This document shows, in pieces, positions 7,245-16,148 of a stretch of 64,000 nucleotides of DNA. Below the pieces are notes generated by a model. That model saw nothing but the letters and a program-made list of their open reading frames with translations. It was not told the DNA's origin and did no database searches. Origin of the DNA: Chloroflexota bacterium. Its GTDB lineage: Bacteria; Chloroflexota; Anaerolineae; Anaerolineales; Villigracilaceae. Numbering within the stretch: position 1 is the first letter of the stretch; every line of letters begins with the position of its first letter. Location: positions 17,446 to 81,445 of the forward strand of contig JACRLB010000046.1 of assembly GCA_016235445.1 (NCBI GenBank), in the 5' to 3' direction. The translations under genes and the position numbers were made by a program.

Positions 7245-7249
7245 TGACG

Positions 7250-9136
7250 CTAGACCACGGATGTCATATCAGGCGGCGGGGTGGCGCGGATGGAGCCTGA
7301 GGGGAGAAAATCATTGAGTTGGCGAATCAGGCTGTCGGTCTCGGAGTGAAGCGCGGATTGAGCAAGCCCCTCGATGGCGCGCGCAAGCGAATCGCCATCC
7401 ACCTTTTCCTCTTCGACGGCGCGAAAAATTTCAGAGTGTTGGGTAGGCTTGAATTCCATGCCCTCTTCCCAAAGATCCTCGCGCAGTTTTTCGCCAGGGC
7501 GAATACCCGTGAACGTGATCTCAATATCACGGTGCGGCTCCAAACCAGAAAGCTTGATGAGGTCTTCGGCAAGATCGAGGATGCGAACCTGCTGACCCAT
7601 GTTGAGCATGAACACCTCGCCGCCCCCGCCCATCGACGCGGCTTGCAAAACAAGATGCACAGCTTCGGGGATGGTCATAAAATAACGATACATTTCAGGA
7701 TGCGTGATGGTCACTGGCCCGCCGCGCGCAATTTGATTTTTGAATTTCGGAACCACACTGCCGCGACTGCCAAGCACATTTCCAAAACGAACCACGGAAT
7801 ACGCGCGCTTCGTGCGCTGTGCGGTATCGAGGACGATCATCTCGGCGAGACGTTTCGTTGCGCCCATGATGCTGACGGGGCGAACGGCTTTATCTGTGGA
7901 GATAAGAACGAGTCTTTCCACCCCGTACCTGTTCGCTGTTGCTACAACATTTCTCGTACCGAGGACATTGTTCGTGATCGCCTCTTCGACATTCGCTTCC
8001 ATCAATGGAACATGCTTGTGCGCCGCCGCATGAAAGACCACCTGCGGCTGATGCAGTTTGAACATCTCTTCGATGCGGCCCACATCGCGCACATCGGCAA
8101 TGACGGGGTGAATGGAAAGGGACGGGAAATCTTCGTTGAGTTCGAGCAGTGATTCAAAGATGCTGTTCTCGCCGTGACCAAGCAAAATTAATTCAGCAGG
8201 AGACCAACGCGCCACCTGACGGCAGATCTCGCGTCCGATGGAACCGCCCGCGCCTGTGACCATGATGCGCTTGCCGCTGAGGATCGAACCAACCAAATGA
8301 TCGTCAATCGTGACAGGTTCGCGGCGCAGTAAGTCGGTAATATCCACTTCTCGCAAACGGTTGACGCTGACCTTGCCGCCGATCAATTCATACATCCCAG
8401 GCATGGTGCGGGACGAAATCCCTTTTTTGCGGCAGGCGTCATTGACGAGGCGAATGATACTGCCAGGTGCGGATGGGATGGCGATGATGACTTCGTCTAC
8501 GCGCTGGTTATCGAGAATATCTGCAATCTTGTTTACCCTGCCAATGACAGAGACCCCGTAAATTTGATGATTCTGCTTGGCGGGGTCATCATCGAGAAAG
8601 CCAACGGGGACGAGATTCAACTGGGACGATTTTTGCAATTCACGCACGACGAGCGCACCCGCGTCCCCTGCCCCGATGATGAGGGCGCGTTTTGTTTCGC
8701 GCAGCGCTTCGCGGGAACTTGTATTTTGCTCCGCGAGAATCCGCAAGGCAAAACGCGAGCCGCCGATGAGAACGAGAGAGAGCAACCAGTCAATGCCGAG
8801 CGCAGAGCGGGGCATACCGGGTTGGAGCAGTTTGAAATTGATAAGCAGGAGCATGACGCCCGAAGTCAACACCGTGGCAGTGGTCACAGCCACGGTAATC
8901 AGGCGAAGTTCGCTCGTGCTGGCATACACCCACAAGCGGCGATATAAGCCAAAGGAATAATAAACGGGGATTTTTACAAGCAGTGCCACCGCGCACATCA
9001 TCAACGCGGCGGGGAAATAGAACGGCAATTCGCTGACGTCCAACCGCAAAGCAAAACTGCCCAGCACCGAAACGATGATGAGGGCAATATCGCCAATTAA
9101 GACAAAGCGGTTACGAACGTGAGGGCGGGAGGACAT
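7250..9136 (-). CDS. Polysaccharide biosynthesis nucleotide-sugar dehydratase (CapD/FlaA1/PglF type)
   Basis: Membrane-bound NAD(P)-dependent UDP-N-acetylhexosamine 4,6-dehydratase, supplying modified sugars for surface polysaccharide. The 628-residue chain has four N-terminal membrane helices, a CoA-binding-like Rossmann domain (LIIGAGDAGALVV near 155) and the catalytic extended-SDR domain (VTGAGGSIGREI near 295). STDKAVRPVSIMGATKR carries the family form of the active site, with Met in place of the usual Tyr. The ATG at 9136 is chosen because the 26 upstream residues are translated repeat DNA. It lies in a run of envelope genes reading from 12588 down to 5024. Confidence 0.88.
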   Translation of the reverse strand: MSSRPHVRNRFVLIGDIALIIVSVLGSFALRLDVSELPFYFPAALMMCAVALLVKIPVYYSFGLYRRLWVYASTSELRLITVAVTTATVLTSGVMLLLINFKLLQPGMPRSALGIDWLLSLVLIGGSRFALRILAEQNTSSREALRETKRALIIGAGDAGALVVRELQKSSQLNLVPVGFLDDDPAKQNHQIYGVSVIGRVNKIADILDNQRVDEVIIAIPSAPGSIIRLVNDACRKKGISSRTMPGMYELIGGKVSVNRLREVDITDLLRREPVTIDDHLVGSILSGKRIMVTGAGGSIGREICRQVARWSPAELILLGHGENSIFESLLELNEDFPSLSIHPVIADVRDVGRIEEMFKLHQPQVVFHAAAHKHVPLMEANVEEAITNNVLGTRNVVATANRYGVERLVLISTDKAVRPVSIMGATKRLAEMIVLDTAQRTKRAYSVVRFGNVLGSRGSVVPKFKNQIARGGPVTITHPEMYRYFMTIPEAVHLVLQAASMGGGGEVFMLNMGQQVRILDLAEDLIKLSGLEPHRDIEITFTGIRPGEKLREDLWEEGMEFKPTQHSEIFRAVEEEKVDGDSLARAIEGLAQSALHSETDSLIRQLNDFLPSGSIRATPPPDMTSVV

Positions 9137-9154
9137 TTGAAATTCAGAATGCAG

Positions 9155-9229
9155 AATAATGAGGAAGGCAGAATTGGTAAATAGTAATTGGTAATTGATT
9201 ATATAAATTACCAATTACTATTTACGGAT
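9155..9229. repeat. Composite repeat: GCAGAATG and AATTGGTAATTG words
   Basis: An AGAATGCAGAATAATGAGG segment is joined to GGTAAATAGTAATTGGTAATT and its inverted partner AATTACCAATTACTATTTAC. The inverted half overlaps the stop codon (TAA at 9222-9224) of the epimerase gene. Confidence 0.75.
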
Positions 9230-10145
9230 TTCTCATTGACTCCACGGCTTCCTTCAACCCTTGCGCCAATGTGACCTGAGGCTTGAAGCCGAGGGATTCC
9301 ACGATCTTCTTCGGTGTGCCGATGGAGCGGTAGATGTCGCCTGCACGCGGTTCGGCGTGGATATGTTTGGGAGCGTTCGGGAATATCTGGTAGAGGATGT
9401 CGAGCAGGTCGAGCAGACGAGTCTCGACACCTGTGCAGACGTTGAAGATTTTGCCGGGCGCGGCAGGGTGTTCAGATGCGAGCAGGTTGGCTTGCACCAC
9501 GTCACGGACGTTGACGAGGTCACGGGTCTGGCCGCCATCACCGTAGATGGTGATGGGTTTGTTGTCCAACATGCGGCGGATGAAGATCGGCACGGCGGCG
9601 GCGTACATGGAATCAGGCCGCTGGCGCGGGCCGTAGACGTTGAAGTAGCGCAAGGCGGCAACTTCTAAACCAAATTGCTGGGTGAATAATTCCGCGTACA
9701 TTTCATCCACGCGTTTGGAGGTGGCGTACGGCGACAACTGACGAAGCGGAGTCTCTTCCGAAAGCGGGTAGGCTTCCGAATCTCCGTACACTGCGGCGCT
9801 GGAGGCAACCACCACCCGTTTGACGCCTGCCTTGCGGGCGGCTTCAAACAAAATGGATGTGCCCGTCACGTTGACATCAAGACATTCAAGCGGCTTTTCC
9901 ATTGATTCGGGAACCGAGACAAAAGCCGCTTCGTGGAAGATGATGTCCATGCCTTTGACGGCATCCGCGACTTTGGAGGAATCGCGCAGGTCGCCTTCGA
10001 GAAGGTCAACATCCAGGCCCTTCAAATTCTCGCGCTTGCCCGAGGAGAAATTGTCCAGGATGCGAACAGTGTGACCAATTTCGAGTAAAGTGCGTGAGAT
10101 ATGCGAGCCGATAAAGCCTGCGCCGCCAGTGACTAGATATTTCAT
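9222..10145 (-). CDS. NAD-dependent nucleotide-sugar epimerase/dehydratase (GalE-like)
   Basis: An extended short-chain dehydrogenase that epimerises a UDP-sugar at C4 or a related position for polysaccharide synthesis. The 307-residue chain has the NAD-binding motif VTGGAGFIGSH (near 5), the VASSAAVYG strand, the catalytic YATSK motif (Tyr-x3-Lys), and the C-terminal substrate region QTRDLVNVRDVV. The length is typical. The ATG at 10145 follows GGGAGA. Its stop is directly followed by repeat sequence. It ends 85 bases before the dehydratase gene start and begins four bases after the glycosylphosphotransferase gene ends. Substrate (UDP-Glc or UDP-GlcNAc) is not resolved. Confidence 0.87.
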   Translation of the reverse strand: MKYLVTGGAGFIGSHISRTLLEIGHTVRILDNFSSGKRENLKGLDVDLLEGDLRDSSKVADAVKGMDIIFHEAAFVSVPESMEKPLECLDVNVTGTSILFEAARKAGVKRVVVASSAAVYGDSEAYPLSEETPLRQLSPYATSKRVDEMYAELFTQQFGLEVAALRYFNVYGPRQRPDSMYAAAVPIFIRRMLDNKPITIYGDGGQTRDLVNVRDVVQANLLASEHPAAPGKIFNVCTGVETRLLDLLDILYQIFPNAPKHIHAEPRAGDIYRSIGTPKKIVESLGFKPQVTLAQGLKEAVESMRNP

Positions 10146-10148
10146 AAT

Positions 10149-11591
10149 TTATCTCCCAGTTCTTCTTAAGACAGTTCCAATCGTCCTCAGCACAATGCTG
10201 AAGTCCATGCCTAGGGTGCGATGTTTGATGTAATACAGATCGTATTCGAGTTTAACAACGGTTTCCCTGATTGTGGCAACATAACCATAATTGATTTGCG
10301 CCCAGCCTGTGAGGCCGGGCTTCACCAACAGCCTTGCGCGGTAAAAGGGAATCTGCTTCTGGTATTCGGCCACCAGTTCAGAGCGTTCGGCGCGCGGCCC
10401 AACGAGGCTTATTTCACCCTGCAACACGCTCAGGAATTGGGGCATTTCATCCAAACGGGATCTGCGCAGGAAGTTGCCAACTTTCGTCACTCGCGGATCA
10501 TTTTCCACGGCGGCTTTGGCTTCTCCGTCCGCTTCCGCATCCTGCTGCATGGTGCGGAATTTATAAATCCTGAAAACACTGCCGCCCTTGCCAAGCCTGG
10601 TCTGGGAATAAAAAATCGGAAAGCCGCTTTCCAACAGAATCGCAATGGATATGAATGGAAAGATCAGGATGAAAATGAAAGTTCCAATAAAACCGCCCAG
10701 AATATCCAAGAGGCGTTTGAACAACTCATACGTGCCGCTGACGCGCACCTGATCCACAAAAGAGCGGATGACCCAATCTGATTCAAGGTGTTCGATGGGC
10801 ACGCGCTGGGTCAACTCTTCGTACATGATCGGCATCCGCGAGACTTCCACGCCGCGTTCCTGGGTATCCAAAATAGTTTGGAAGGTCTCCCCTTTGATCT
10901 CGCCATTGATGGCAACCACAATATCTGAAACACGATAATCCTCCACAATGTCGAGGAGGTGTTCGCTTGTGCCGAGTACGGCGAAACCAAAATAAGACTT
11001 GTTCTTTTTTCTTAGATCATCATCTATGAAGCCGAGCAGAATAAACGGCGGCGGGCTGAGCTTGCGGTAAATATCAGCAAGGGAGTGGCCGGCCTTGCCC
11101 GCGCCCACGATCAGCACACGGCGCATCAACCCTGATGAGGTGTAGAGCCTGATAAAGATGGCGCGCCAGCCCAACGTTAAGAAGGAAGCGATGACGAGGA
11201 ACGCGCCCACTGCAATTCGCGGGAGCGAGTTCGGGTCGAGATTAATCGTGAAGAGCAGGGAATAAACCAGCAAACCAACGATGGGAGCCACCGCAATGCC
11301 GCGCAGGGTTTTACGCCAATTGCCCGCGGAATGAGGGTCGTACGACTCCACCATCAGCAACAACCAGACGAGCGGCAGAAGATAAAACCAAAAAGGGACT
11401 TCGATTGTGATCAGGCGCTCGGCCCTGCCAGGGGGCAAACCGCTTTCGATTAATTTATACAGGGTGTATTGATACCAAAAATAAATAGCGCCAACCATGG
11501 CGCTGACAGACGCGATAAAATCCCCCACCAGTAAAATAGCGCGCTGTTCGCTGGGTCTTAATCGTAACGAAGGTCTATAAATATCAGCCAT
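10149..11591 (-). CDS. Polyprenyl glycosylphosphotransferase (priming sugar transferase)
   Basis: Transfers a sugar-1-phosphate to undecaprenyl phosphate, starting repeat-unit assembly of an exopolysaccharide. The 480-residue chain has the WbaP/EpsL-type plan: about five N-terminal membrane helices, a central Rossmann-like domain (RVLIVGAGKAGHSLADIY) and the catalytic bacterial sugar transferase domain with its membrane helix, GKGGSVFRIYKFRTMQ, LRRSRLDEMPQFLSVLQGE and SLVGPRAE. It starts inside the end of the GT2 gene (8-base overlap). Confidence 0.9.
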   Translation of the reverse strand: MADIYRPSLRLRPSEQRAILLVGDFIASVSAMVGAIYFWYQYTLYKLIESGLPPGRAERLITIEVPFWFYLLPLVWLLLMVESYDPHSAGNWRKTLRGIAVAPIVGLLVYSLLFTINLDPNSLPRIAVGAFLVIASFLTLGWRAIFIRLYTSSGLMRRVLIVGAGKAGHSLADIYRKLSPPPFILLGFIDDDLRKKNKSYFGFAVLGTSEHLLDIVEDYRVSDIVVAINGEIKGETFQTILDTQERGVEVSRMPIMYEELTQRVPIEHLESDWVIRSFVDQVRVSGTYELFKRLLDILGGFIGTFIFILIFPFISIAILLESGFPIFYSQTRLGKGGSVFRIYKFRTMQQDAEADGEAKAAVENDPRVTKVGNFLRRSRLDEMPQFLSVLQGEISLVGPRAERSELVAEYQKQIPFYRARLLVKPGLTGWAQINYGYVATIRETVVKLEYDLYYIKHRTLGMDFSIVLRTIGTVLRRTGR

Positions 11592-12588
11592 TTTTTTTGA
11601 ACAAATTTAAAACGCCGCTCCATAAAAAACCCGCGCCCCATGCAGTGTGCATGGTTGAGATCGCGAGCGGCAGTCCCCACAGCAAAAACCCTTTCCTTTT
11701 ATTGAATGCCAGTCTTGAACCAGCCAGCCCCAGAACCGAAAAATAAATAAATACCTGCGCCGCAAGTAAATACCGCGCAGATGCCGCCCACAAGGATAAC
11801 ACAATCAGGATAAGGAGGCTGGATACAAACGCGGGCGGCAACGCCTGCCGCCAGCGCAAGGTGTGCGGATACCGCTTGAGCATTCGAAACTTCCAATATC
11901 CGTAACGCCAATACTGCTCTGCCAATTTAGCGAGCGTACTGCGTGAAAAATAAACGGAGCGTATCGAAGGGTCAAGCCAGACCACGCCGCCCGATTCACG
12001 CACGCGGGTGTTGAACTCGTAATCTTCATTTGAAAGCAGGGTTTCATCGAACATGCCGATCTTTTCGATCAACCCGCGGCGAAAGGAACCGAACGGCACG
12101 GTATCCACCGCACCCGCTTTTGCGTCGAGACGATACATCGCATCGCCCACGCCCAACGGATGCGCCGCCGCAAACGAAATCGACTCAGCCATCCACGTCT
12201 CTGCGCCCGCGCGGATCTCCCACACACCGCCCACATTTCCTCCCCTGCCCGATTGATGCGCCGCAACACAGCGCTCCACATATTCGGGGATGGGCATCGA
12301 ATGCGCATCCAAGCGGACAATGATCTCGCCTCTCGACTCACGAATGGCCTGATTCAGTCCCGAAGGAATCGTCCTAGCTGGATTAGTCACCACGCGCACC
12401 GCCAAATCTGCGCGCTCCTTTTGAAAATCAGCGATCACATCCCGCGTCCTGTCTGTGGACATGCCGTCCGAGACGATCAACTCCATCTGCCCACGCGGAT
12501 AAGTCTGCGCAAAAACCGCATCCAGCAAATGGCGGATGGTGGCTTCCTCGTTATAGCAGGGAACGATGATGGAGACAAAGGGTGGCAT
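11584..12588 (-). CDS. Family 2 glycosyltransferase (ExoA-like)
   Basis: Adds a sugar from a nucleotide donor during exopolysaccharide synthesis at the membrane. The 334-residue chain starts with the GT-A fold (VSIIVPCYNEEATIRHLL), has SDGMSTDRT, the metal-site region VRLDAHS and the acceptor loop SNEDYEFNTRVRE, and ends with two or three membrane helices. An upstream in-frame TTG at 12621 would add 11 residues that read into repeat DNA, so the ATG at 12588, preceded by AAAGAAA, is preferred. It is the first gene of the envelope run. Confidence 0.85.
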   Translation of the reverse strand: MPPFVSIIVPCYNEEATIRHLLDAVFAQTYPRGQMELIVSDGMSTDRTRDVIADFQKERADLAVRVVTNPARTIPSGLNQAIRESRGEIIVRLDAHSMPIPEYVERCVAAHQSGRGGNVGGVWEIRAGAETWMAESISFAAAHPLGVGDAMYRLDAKAGAVDTVPFGSFRRGLIEKIGMFDETLLSNEDYEFNTRVRESGGVVWLDPSIRSVYFSRSTLAKLAEQYWRYGYWKFRMLKRYPHTLRWRQALPPAFVSSLLILIVLSLWAASARYLLAAQVFIYFSVLGLAGSRLAFNKRKGFLLWGLPLAISTMHTAWGAGFLWSGVLNLFKKNG

Positions 12589-12621
12589 GGTTTCTTTAAA
12601 TCGTTTCGGTCCATTCAACAA

Positions 12622-12652
12622 ATTACGTAATACGCATCACGTATTACGTAAT
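12622..12652. repeat. Perfect 13-base inverted repeat ATTACGTAATACG
   Basis: ATTACGTAATACG, loop CATCA, CGTATTACGTAAT. It begins one base after the stop codon of the histidine kinase gene (minus strand) and ends 34 bases before the GT2 start. No U-tract follows on the minus strand, so it is more likely a dispersed repeat than a terminator. Confidence 0.8.
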
Positions 12653-12653
12653 T

Positions 12654-14048
12654 TTACTTCGGCAATCTGGCTTTCATCAGCGGCAGGAAAACATCGAAGG
12701 ACGAACCCTCTCCCTGCCTGCTGTGGACGCTAATTCTACCACCATGAGCCATCACAATCTCATGCGCAATCGCCAGCCCCAGCCCCGCGCCATGCTGTTC
12801 GCCGCCCCTGCGGGCAGGGTCTGCCTGATAAAACCTCCCAAAGATATGCGCCTGCGCCTGCTCTGAAATGCCAGCCCCTGTATCCGTAACCGAAATGCGC
12901 ATCGTGTTTTTTTCAACCGCCGCCCACAAAGAGATCAACCCGCCGCGCGGAGTGAACTTGAGCGCGTTGTCCACCAGGTTTGTAAAAACCTGCGCCATGC
13001 GGTCGCCATCCGCTGTGATGGGCGGCAAATTGGCTGAAACATTCACTTCGATATTCACGCCCGCCCTCTGCAACTGCGGCGTAAATTTTTCAGCAACCGC
13101 ATTCAACACAGCCAGCATATTGACACGGCTCATTGTAATATCTGCCGTGCCTGCATCGAGCCGCGCCAGGTCGAGCAAATCCAACACCATGCGGTGCATT
13201 CGCGCAGACTCAGTGTAGATCACCTGCGCGGCCTGCTCGCGCGATTCGCTCGTGTCTGCCGTGCCATCCAGGATCGCCTGCGCGAATCCCTGAATGGAGG
13301 TAAGCGGCGTCTTCAATTCATGCGAGACGTTTGCCACGAACTCGCGCTGTGATTTTTGACTCGCGTGCATCCGCGTGATCATGGCGTTAAACGCCCGCGT
13401 CAATTCCTGGACCTCGTGCGGGCCGCCGGTTTCTACAGCTTTGATCTCATCTGACGGAAAGGCGCGAGTCACAGCCACAATCTTTTGCAGTGGGTCTGCA
13501 ATCCAGCGCGCGAAAAAGAAAGCCACCACCAGCGAAAGCAGTAACGCGATCAGTCCGCCTTGCAGGATGATGGGCAAAAACTCATCATTAAATACATTCA
13601 AAATGGAAATGCGCGGGCGCGGGGACGCCACCATTAAAATGCTTCCATCAGAAAGTTCCTCGATTGAATATAACCAGTTTGCCCCGTTCTCATCGCGGGC
13701 AAGGGGCGTTGTGCGCCGATTCAATGTTCTTTGTTTTGGGAATGGAAGCGGAACTTCCCTGTCAGCGTAGGTATCCAGAATCAGTTGTTTATCCTGGGAG
13801 AACAATAAAACCCGCACCTTGAAAGTGCGCGAAGCTTTCTCTGCGGATACCGAAACAGGCTGGGATTGCGGCACATTCTCGCGTTCCATCACAACGGCCT
13901 GCACCGCCCGCAACCGCTCCAAAGTTTGACGATACAAAATGGGGTTACGGATCAGGTAAACAAACAAAATCATCGCCACCAGGCTTAATGCCGTGACGAT
14001 GATGAAGGCGTAGCTTAACCAGAGGCGGGAGCGGAGGGAGGAGAGCAT
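12654..14048 (-). CDS. Sensor histidine kinase (HAMP, HisKA, HATPase)
   Basis: Membrane sensor kinase partnered with the response regulator just upstream. The 464-residue chain has membrane helices at about 12-32 and 157-182 flanking a periplasmic sensor region, then a HAMP linker, the phospho-accepting His243 in ANVSHELKTPLTS, and an ATPase domain with the N box VDNALKFTPRGG, G1 VTDTGAGIS, F box IFGRFYQAD and G2 GAGLGLAIAHE. All catalytic boxes are intact. It lies 34 bases after the regulator gene in the same direction. The signal sensed is unknown. Confidence 0.92.
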   Translation of the reverse strand: MLSSLRSRLWLSYAFIIVTALSLVAMILFVYLIRNPILYRQTLERLRAVQAVVMERENVPQSQPVSVSAEKASRTFKVRVLLFSQDKQLILDTYADREVPLPFPKQRTLNRRTTPLARDENGANWLYSIEELSDGSILMVASPRPRISILNVFNDEFLPIILQGGLIALLLSLVVAFFFARWIADPLQKIVAVTRAFPSDEIKAVETGGPHEVQELTRAFNAMITRMHASQKSQREFVANVSHELKTPLTSIQGFAQAILDGTADTSESREQAAQVIYTESARMHRMVLDLLDLARLDAGTADITMSRVNMLAVLNAVAEKFTPQLQRAGVNIEVNVSANLPPITADGDRMAQVFTNLVDNALKFTPRGGLISLWAAVEKNTMRISVTDTGAGISEQAQAHIFGRFYQADPARRGGEQHGAGLGLAIAHEIVMAHGGRISVHSRQGEGSSFDVFLPLMKARLPK

Positions 14049-14082
14049 GGGAAAGGTAAACAGGAAAACAAATAGACACGTA

Positions 14083-14763
14083 TTACATGACTAATTTATA
14101 TCCAACCCCGGTAACTGTTTCAATTTTCACACTCCCGCCCTCCATCTTTTTGCGGAGGTGGGCAATGTGGACATCCACAGTGCGGGTCTGGCCGTAGTAA
14201 TCGAATCCCCAGGCAAGCTGGAGCAATTGCTCGCGGGTGAACACACGGCCGGGTTGCTCTGCCAGGGTGAGTAAAAGGTCAAATTCCTGGGTACGCAGGT
14301 CGAGGGTCCGCGAAGCGAGGCGAACTTCCCGTGTGACGGGGTCAATCGTCAAGTCACCGCGGTGGACGGTTTTGCCATCCGCCTGTTTTTTGTTATCGCC
14401 CCTGCGTAAAATGGCTTTGACGCGCGCGATCAATTCACGCGGATTGAACGGCTTGGTGAGGTAATCGTCCGCGCCGAGTTCGAGGCCGAGGATTTTGTCG
14501 ATGTCCTCATCCCGCGCGGTCAGCATGATGATCGGGGTCTGGTCTCCGCTGGCGCGCAATTTTCGACAGACTTCAAAACCATCCAGTTTGGGGAGCATCA
14601 CATCCAGCACGATCAAGGCAGGCCTCTGCTTTGCCACCGCCTCCAGCGCGGATTCGCCGTCTGAAATTTCCTGCACGCGAAATCCCTCACGCTCGAAATA
14701 CATGCGCGCAAGCTGGATGATGGATGGTTCGTCGTCAACCAGCAGGATCAATTCAGAGGACAT
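14083..14763 (-). CDS. OmpR/PhoB-family response regulator
   Basis: DNA-binding regulator phosphorylated by the adjacent kinase. The 226-residue chain has a receiver domain with the acidic pair Asp10-Asp11, phospho-acceptor Asp54 in IVLDVMLPK and Lys104 in YLTKPF, then a winged-helix effector domain (TREQLLQLAWGFDYYGQTRT, VDVHIAHLRKKM, GVGYKLVM). The start codon is just after the ridA stop, without a strong Shine-Dalgarno, implying coupled translation in a ridA-regulator-kinase operon. Confidence 0.94.
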   Translation of the reverse strand: MSSELILLVDDEPSIIQLARMYFEREGFRVQEISDGESALEAVAKQRPALIVLDVMLPKLDGFEVCRKLRASGDQTPIIMLTARDEDIDKILGLELGADDYLTKPFNPRELIARVKAILRRGDNKKQADGKTVHRGDLTIDPVTREVRLASRTLDLRTQEFDLLLTLAEQPGRVFTREQLLQLAWGFDYYGQTRTVDVHIAHLRKKMEGGSVKIETVTGVGYKLVM

Positions 14764-14766
14764 GGT

Positions 14767-15150
14767 TTAGGCAATTAATGCAACCGCTTCAATTTCAACC
14801 AGCCCGCCTTTGGGTAAACCCGCAACCGCAATGGTACTGCGCGCGGGCGGGTTGGCGCCAAAAAATTCAGCGTAGATCGTGTTCATCTTTGCAAAGTCGT
14901 TCATGTCTTTCAAAAAGACAGTGGTCTTCATAACATGCTCCAAACTGGAGCCTGCCGCTTCCAACACACTGCGGAGGTTGGTAAGTACCTGGCGGGTTTG
15001 CCCTTCGATGCCGCCTTCAACCAATTCCATTGTGGCGGGGTCGAGGCCAACTTGCCCGGCAGTGTAAACCAGCGCGTCTGTGCGAATGGCCTGGGAATAG
15101 GGACCAATTGCTTTTGGAGCGTTGTCGGTTTGGATGATTTCCTTTTTCAT
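14767..15150 (-). CDS. ridA: RidA family enamine/imine deaminase
   Basis: Hydrolyses reactive 2-aminoacrylate and other enamines or imines released by PLP enzymes. The 127-residue chain covers the full family (GPYSQAIRT, VYTAGQVGLDP) and has the catalytic Arg104 in PPARSTIAVAGLP. The ATG follows GAGGT. It is the first gene of the operon with the two-component pair. That pairing is not typical and may be only a shared promoter. Confidence 0.92.
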   Translation of the reverse strand: MKKEIIQTDNAPKAIGPYSQAIRTDALVYTAGQVGLDPATMELVEGGIEGQTRQVLTNLRSVLEAAGSSLEHVMKTTVFLKDMNDFAKMNTIYAEFFGANPPARSTIAVAGLPKGGLVEIEAVALIA

Positions 15151-15194
15151 GATTACCTCATTTTGATGATTGAACTTCGAGCATTAATAACTCA

Positions 15195-15290
15195 CCTTAC
15201 GCAGTTTCTCTCCCTCATCCCCCGCCCTTCCCCCGAAGGGGAAGGGAGTCTCCTCTCCCTTCGGGAGAGGGTAGGGTGAGGGCGCGTAAG
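15195..15290. repeat. GC-rich CCCTC/GAGGG hairpin repeat with CCTTACGC ends
   Basis: CCTTACGC and GCGTAAGG form the ends. Inside are the nested hairpins CCTTCCCCCGAAGGGGAAGG and CTCTCCCTTCGGGAGAG, and CCTCAT/AGGGTGAGG words. The family recurs at 16055-16145, 31713-31795, 33598-33715 and, inside a gene, at 56563-56612. Confidence 0.8.
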
Positions 15291-15383
15291 GTAAATTAAT
15301 AATTTGAAACGAGACGACTTTTATTTTACCGCTTAATATAAAAAGCCTTCCACATCCCAAAGTAACTTCAACAAGAGGCAATC

Positions 15384-15422
15384 CAACAAGACAGGCGCAA
15401 TTAAATTGCGCCTGTCTTGTTG
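15384..15422. terminator. Strong 19-base hairpin, probable terminator
   Basis: CAACAAGACAGGCGCAATT pairs exactly with 15404-15422 across one base. It lies ten bases after the stop of the secreted helical protein gene (minus strand). It lacks a clear U-tract, so termination is probable but not certain. Confidence 0.55.
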
Positions 15423-15431
15423 TAGATCAAA

Positions 15432-15974
15432 TTACGAATCGCGGTCTGAATTCGGCTCGGCAGGTTTGTTGGCTTTACGGAAGGCTTTCCATGCCTCGCG
15501 CAGAGCCTTGAACGTGCCACCCATCGCGGACTTGATTTCCTGCATTTTCGTGCGCATCTGCTCCACAGTAGACCTGGCCTGTTCGGCGTCTGTCACTTTG
15601 CCGTTTGCGTCAAACCCCGCATGGGAGCTGACGATACTGCCGATGCTTTCATAGGTTGGCTGGGCGGCAATCAATGCGGCTTCGTAGGCATCCAACGCGG
15701 CTTGCAGTTCGGTAACATCCTTGCCTTTTTCAGCGGCCTTATCGATGCGTTCCTGAATTTTGGCAATGTGCGCATCGGTGTCTTCAAACGCCTTGCCAAG
15801 ACGTTCATACTTATGCAATTGACGCGCCCAAATGCGTTCCAGTTTTTCGCTGGATACATCGCCCGCTATGGGTGGGTTCTCGTCCGCGGCAAATGCGCTG
15901 GTAGCTGGGAATGCCGCAAAGACGAGGGCGGCGGCGGATACCGCCAGGATCATTTTCTTGAACACGTTTTTCAT
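15432..15974 (-). CDS. Secreted helical protein of unknown function
   Basis: I do not recognise this family. The 180-residue precursor has a clear Sec signal peptide (MKNVFKKMILAVSAAALVFA, cleaved near TSAFA-A), and the rest is predicted almost entirely helical with heptad-like character (RIDKAAEKGKDVTELQAALD). The tail is Pro/Asp/Ser-rich. It has an excellent Shine-Dalgarno (AAGGAGG, seven bases before the ATG), unlike most genes here, suggesting high expression. A hairpin follows the stop. It is probably a periplasmic or surface helical-bundle protein. Confidence 0.7.
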   Translation of the reverse strand: MKNVFKKMILAVSAAALVFAAFPATSAFAADENPPIAGDVSSEKLERIWARQLHKYERLGKAFEDTDAHIAKIQERIDKAAEKGKDVTELQAALDAYEAALIAAQPTYESIGSIVSSHAGFDANGKVTDAEQARSTVEQMRTKMQEIKSAMGGTFKALREAWKAFRKANKPAEPNSDRDS

Positions 15975-16054
15975 TGGAAACCTCCTTCAGGTTATGCTGT
16001 GATTTTAGGGGAAGGAAGTTAATGGCATGTGGCGGGGATGTAAAAAGGTTGTAA

Positions 16055-16145
16055 ATTCCTCACCCTAACCTTCTCCCGAAAGGAGAGGGGACTGCCCTCC
16101 CCATGGGGAGAAGGGTTGGGGAAAGTGCCCGTTAGGGTATGAGGG
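16055..16145. repeat. GC-rich CCTCACCCTAAC repeat
   Basis: Words CCTCACCCTAACCTTCTCCC, GGAGAAGGGTTGGGGAAAGT and GCCCGTTAGGGTATGAGGG. The right part matches, in inverted orientation, 33598-33632. It ends at the stop codon of the CapA gene (16149-16151). Confidence 0.75.
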
Positions 16146-16148
16146 CAA

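Noticed and set aside
12030..12630. Overlapping plus-strand open frames within the GT2 gene
   Set aside because: They are antisense shadows of a gene with clear GT2 motifs, and their products show no domain.
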